A DNA stretch of 20,826 nt from positions 1 to 20,826 of IMG/VR virus record IMGVR_UViG_3300025853_000830. One strand, 5' to 3'. Shown in pieces: positions 19,285 to 20,826 of this stretch. Numbering within the stretch: position 1 is the stretch's first letter; each line of letters begins with the position of its first letter. The DNA comes from a virus. The notes beneath the pieces were generated by a model. It made no database searches. It saw only the letters and a list, made by a program, of their open reading frames with translations, and was not told the DNA's origin. The position numbers and the translations under genes were made by a program.

Positions 19285-19572
19285 ATGAATCAACCAATTT
19301 TTGCTTTTGTCTTCACCTTCGGTGAAGAGCGTGGAGAGTTTCGCTGCAAGCGGAACTTCGTGGACGAGGAGGCGGCCTGCGAGTGGGCGGCCTCGATGAT
19401 GGTGCAGGACGAGGTCTGCTATGTGTGTGAGTGCGAGAGCGCGGACTACGTGTTCGAGCCAGCGTGTGAATCGCACACTGCCGTAAGCTGGAGTGCGGAC
19501 GGGCTGACGTGGCAGATGCTCGAAGTAGTCGATGATTTCGATGAAGAAATGGAACTCTACCCTAAAGGGTAA
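19285..19572 (+). CDS. Hypothetical acidic Cys-containing protein, 95 aa
   Basis: The 95-residue protein starts MNQPIFAFVFTFGEERGEFR and is strongly acidic, with cysteines in DEVCYVCECESADYVFEPAC (about residues 43-62) that could bind metal. It ends LEVVDDFDEEMELYPKG. The beta-strand pattern and the CxxCxC spacing suggest a small folded domain; I do not recognise it. Its ATG lies inside the hairpin ATAAATC-AAA-GATTTAT (19270-19286), and the TAA stop overlaps another (TACCCT-AA-AGGGTA, 19558-19571). No promoter is seen in the 37-base gap before it, so it is probably co-transcribed with the Lys-rich gene. Confidence 0.72.
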   Translation: MNQPIFAFVFTFGEERGEFRCKRNFVDEEAACEWAASMMVQDEVCYVCECESADYVFEPACESHTAVSWSADGLTWQMLEVVDDFDEEMELYPKG

Positions 19573-19581
19573 AAAAATAAA

Positions 19582-19613
19582 TTTGGATTTAGGGATTCTT
19601 TGCCCTATCTTTG
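19582..19613 (+). promoter_or_regulatory. Consensus Bacteroidetes promoter for the small-gene cassette
   Basis: TTTG (19582-19585) and TATCTTTG (19606-19613) are separated by 20 bases and match the -33/-7 consensus completely. Transcription should start near 19620, about 30 bases before ATG 19651. It shares sequence with the promoter at 14696-14727, which suggests a common phage promoter class. Confidence 0.8.
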
Positions 19614-19650
19614 TTGTCGGCAATTCTGCCAAACTCAAAATCTCTTACTG

Positions 19651-19812
19651 ATGCATAACAGCACAAACACAGAGCGCAAGAAAGCGCAAATGGCTTCGGC
19701 CTTGTTCAACGATGTTCAACTCCTCGGTTCTGCCGTCACCTGCACGGCGGAGTTCGACCTGCTCTCCTGTGACGAGCAGATGCGATTGGAGGACTTAATT
19801 GCTACTGCATAA
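19651..19812 (+). CDS. Small protein, 53 aa, first of a coupled cassette
   Basis: ATG 19651 lies about 30 bases after the expected transcript start. The frame is open back to 19600, but the extension would cover the promoter. The product begins MHNSTNTERKKAQMASALFN, continues VQLLGSAVTCTAEFDLLSCD and ends MRLEDLIATA, with an acidic helical second half. Its stop overlaps the next ATG as TAATG. Unknown function; the consensus promoter and coupling to three further mini-genes support that it is real. Confidence 0.65.
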   Translation: MHNSTNTERKKAQMASALFNDVQLLGSAVTCTAEFDLLSCDEQMRLEDLIATA

Positions 19813-19889
19813 TGGTGGTCGCAATTATGGCCGCCTACGTGGTGGCTACTACCTACGTGATGGATGAATCCCTAAAGCTGAACCGATGA
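19812..19889 (+). CDS. Very small protein, 25 aa, in the coupled cassette
   Basis: ATG 19812 overlaps the preceding TAA (TAATG) and the frame ends at TGA 19889, which overlaps the next ATG (TGATG). The product begins MVVAIMAAYVVATTYVMDES, a short hydrophobic helix that could sit in a membrane. Its length alone would not support a gene; the exact junctions on both sides do. The alternative is that it is only a translational bridge between two real genes. Confidence 0.45.
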   Translation: MVVAIMAAYVVATTYVMDESLKLNR

Positions 19890-20059
19890 TGGACAAAGAC
19901 CAAATCCGCGACGTGGCTATTGAGGTCACGGACTACTTGCTCGACAACGCTCCCACGCTCCTCGACGAGGGCGTGATGGAGGTGGACGGCGAGTACACCG
20001 AAGGCACTTGGATGTTGCAAGATGCCATTACCGATGTCCTAACTAAAATCCTTGGATGA
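19889..20059 (+). CDS. Small acidic protein, 56 aa, in the coupled cassette
   Basis: ATG 19889 and TGA 20059 are joined to the neighbours by TGATG at both ends. The 56-residue product begins MDKDQIRDVAIEVTDYLLDN, continues APTLLDEGVMEVDGEYTEGT and ends in LQDAITDVLTKILG, so it is acidic and helical with a short hairpin-like centre. The regular alternation of hydrophobic and acidic residues is that of a folded small protein. No family recognised. It could be one of the many small early proteins by which phages modify host enzymes. Confidence 0.65.
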   Translation: MDKDQIRDVAIEVTDYLLDNAPTLLDEGVMEVDGEYTEGTWMLQDAITDVLTKILG

Positions 20060-20202
20060 TGTACAACCACTTCCTCGAATTCAGCGTGGACGAGATGGTG
20101 GATGCGTATACGTACTTCGATCACATCCGCGACTACGAGGGCTGCCGCCTTGTTGGTGCAGCCTTCGCTCAAAATACTTCGATTGACTTTCAGAACTTCT
20201 GA
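20059..20202 (+). CDS. Small acidic protein, 47 aa, last of the coupled cassette
   Basis: ATG 20059 overlaps the previous TGA, and the frame ends at TGA 20202, about ten bases before the tRNA-like element. The 47-residue product begins MYNHFLEFSVDEMVDAYTYF and continues DHIRDYEGCRLVGAAFAQNT. It is acidic and helical, with many aromatic residues. Unknown function. The coupling to the preceding gene is the main support. Confidence 0.6.
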   Translation: MYNHFLEFSVDEMVDAYTYFDHIRDYEGCRLVGAAFAQNTSIDFQNF

Positions 20203-20212
20203 GCAATCACAC

Positions 20213-20294
20213 AGCGGCTGCCTGCCCAAGTACCCAGTGCACGGGGAACGGGAGTGGAGGTCAGTGTCGCAGGGTTCGAATCCCTGAGCCGCTC
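20213..20294 (+). other. tRNA-like element with non-canonical D and anticodon region
   Basis: AGCGGCT (20213-20219) pairs perfectly with AGCCGCT (20287-20293) as a 7-bp acceptor-like stem. The second strand directly follows a textbook T arm, CAGGG-TTCGAAT-CCCTG (20270-20286). The 50 bases between cannot be folded into a normal D arm and an anticodon stem with T33; I tried the T positions as T33 and none gives a five-pair stem. It could be a degenerate tRNA, a tRNA mimic, or a tRNA 3' end carried as an attachment site. It lies in the 112-base gap before the gene at 20315. Confidence 0.4.
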
Positions 20295-20314
20295 TAATTT
20301 CAAAATCTTTTTCA

Positions 20315-20734
20315 ATGAAATATCTTTCTTTCGACGAAGCTATGTGCTTCGCTTACGGTCGGACTATGCTGTTCGGCGGATGCTCAATCGCTCTCGTATA
20401 CGAGGACGGCGAAACAAAATACTACATCCCTAACAAGGGCTTCGTAGTCGGTGGCGTAGTGCCTGAGAAGTCCATTGGTATGGACAACGAATCTGCCTTC
20501 AAGCATATGTACAACCGCTTCCACTTGCAAGCGCAGATGGAACTGAATGAGAACGGCAGCGCAGTGATGGGTATGTGGGTAGAGGACGGAAACAAAATTG
20601 TCTTCGACCTGTGTAACCTATACGACAACGTAAAGTCGTTCAAAGTCCCGCTCGAAATCGCTGCGAAGCGCAAGGAGCGTGCCATCTACGACCTCGAAGC
20701 TGAACGTGAAATCTTTGTAAATACTGGAGCATAA
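20315..20734 (+). CDS. Hypothetical protein, 139 aa
   Basis: The 139-residue protein starts MKYLSFDEAMCFAYGRTMLF and continues with beta-strand-like segments (SIALVYEDGETKYYIPNKGF), a Gly/Val loop and a helical part (ESAFKHMYNRFHLQAQMELN). It ends in a charged helix (AAKRKERAIYDLEAEREIFV). No signal peptide, membrane segment or known motif is seen. A mixed alpha/beta small enzyme or regulator is possible. It lies 20 bases after the tRNA-like element and overlaps the next gene by TAATG, so it belongs to the rightward small-gene region. Confidence 0.75.
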   Translation: MKYLSFDEAMCFAYGRTMLFGGCSIALVYEDGETKYYIPNKGFVVGGVVPEKSIGMDNESAFKHMYNRFHLQAQMELNENGSAVMGMWVEDGNKIVFDLCNLYDNVKSFKVPLEIAAKRKERAIYDLEAEREIFVNTGA

Positions 20735-20826
20735 TGGAAAATTGGATAATGTACGGACGAGCCGAGCGTGGCGCATACGGGGGGAATTGGGTGAAGATTG
20801 CATCAGGTGCAACTCAACAGGAATGG
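20734..20826 (+). CDS. Partial CDS, C-terminus outside window
   Basis: ATG 20734 overlaps the previous stop (TAATG) and the frame is open to the right edge, 31 codons. The visible part begins MENWIMYGRAERGAYGGNWV and continues KIASGATQQ. The TAATG junction, as in the rest of the cassette, supports translation. Too little is visible for a function. Confidence 0.6.
   Translation, partial: MENWIMYGRAERGAYGGNWVKIASGATQQEW

Larger units (their letters stand above)
18105..19356. repeat. Array of short perfect hairpins spanning leader and coding DNA
   Basis: Short inverted repeats with little shared sequence, apart from the GAAGCC-GAA-GGCTTC copies at 18682, 18709 and 18730, follow one another at about 30-base intervals. 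Examples are AGGCTGT-AA-ACAGCCT (18568), CAAGGCT-TT-AGCCTTG (18623), TTCTTACC-TCT-GGTAAGAA (18790) and TCAGAACG-TTC-CGTTCTGA (18819). Others are CTCTCCTC-CAA-GAGGAGAG (18853), GACGACCT-AAG-AGGTCGTC (18913), TGGTCTTG-AA-CAAGACCA (18938) and ACTCTCCT-TCC-AGGAGAGT (19107). GATTTCC-TCT-GGAAATC (19196), ATAAATC-AAA-GATTTAT (19270) and CTTCACC-TTC-GGTGAAG (19311) complete the set shown. Twenty-four have arms of at least 7 bp with loops of 2-4 bases. Most arms end in a clear mismatch. The other gene regions I scanned by eye show no such density. Confidence 0.93.

Noticed and set aside
18548-19327. Hairpins as N4-type virion RNA polymerase promoters
   Set aside because: N4 promoters also have 5-7 bp stems with 3-base loops. 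However, here there are dozens in tandem with variable loops (2-4 bases) and no conserved flanks, and no giant virion polymerase gene is visible. Kept only as an analogy.
18105-19356. CRISPR array
   Set aside because: No repeat unit recurs at regular spacing with unique spacers; only the property of self-complementarity recurs.

Overview
This window looks like part of the genome of a tailed double-stranded DNA phage (Caudoviricetes) that infects a Bacteroidetes host, probably a marine flavobacterium. It carries a large terminase subunit, a portal protein, modular fibre proteins and an M15-type lysin. Its promoters match the Bacteroidetes pattern (TTTG at -33, TAnnTTTG at -7) and starts are not preceded by clear Shine-Dalgarno sequences. 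It also has a 44-residue peptide with an RPGVHAKTKTS core and small Lys-rich proteins with KYxxGG motifs; I associate both with phages of this kind from memory. No integrase, repressor-integrase pair or plasmid functions are visible.

Layout. Bases 1-14597 are almost entirely minus-strand and tightly packed, many genes overlapping by TAATG, TGATG or ATGA. In transcription order: M15 lysin, two mini-proteins, two unknown proteins, a GroES-like co-chaperonin, small helical proteins, tRNA-Arg(TCT), a zinc-ribbon protein, TerL, portal, a baseplate-type protein, a 1066-residue repetitive fibre, an RCC1-like propeller, a run of very basic small proteins, and an acidic protein cut by the window start. 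A winged-helix protein (13411-13830) is the only plus-strand gene inside this block. It faces a perfect palindrome that looks like an operator. A second minus-strand block (15007-17749) encodes three probable virion proteins, one with an HELYH metalloprotease motif. A bidirectional terminator at 14980-15006 separates it from a small membrane protein gene.

Bases 17750-20826 are transcribed rightward. About 700 bases without a convincing gene (17760-18521) lead into a histone-like Lys-rich gene (18522-19247). They are followed by a string of very small coupled genes, a tRNA-like element and two further unknown genes.

The most striking signal is a dense array of short perfect hairpins, about one every 30 bases, from about 18105 to 19356. 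It runs continuously through the untranslated leader, the Lys-rich gene, its stop codon and the next start codon. By hand I count 24 perfect inverted repeats with arms of at least 7 bp and loops of 2-4 bases. Equal base frequencies would predict about 0.2. In the coding part, three-base loops sit in only two of the three possible frames, the two in which wobble positions pair with constrained positions. I know of no described element that matches this.

The promoters fall into two groups. Plus-strand promoters at 14696 and 19582 have both boxes and share sequence beyond them. Minus-strand boxes before virion operons keep only a TATATTTGC-like -7 element, which suggests an activator-dependent late class.
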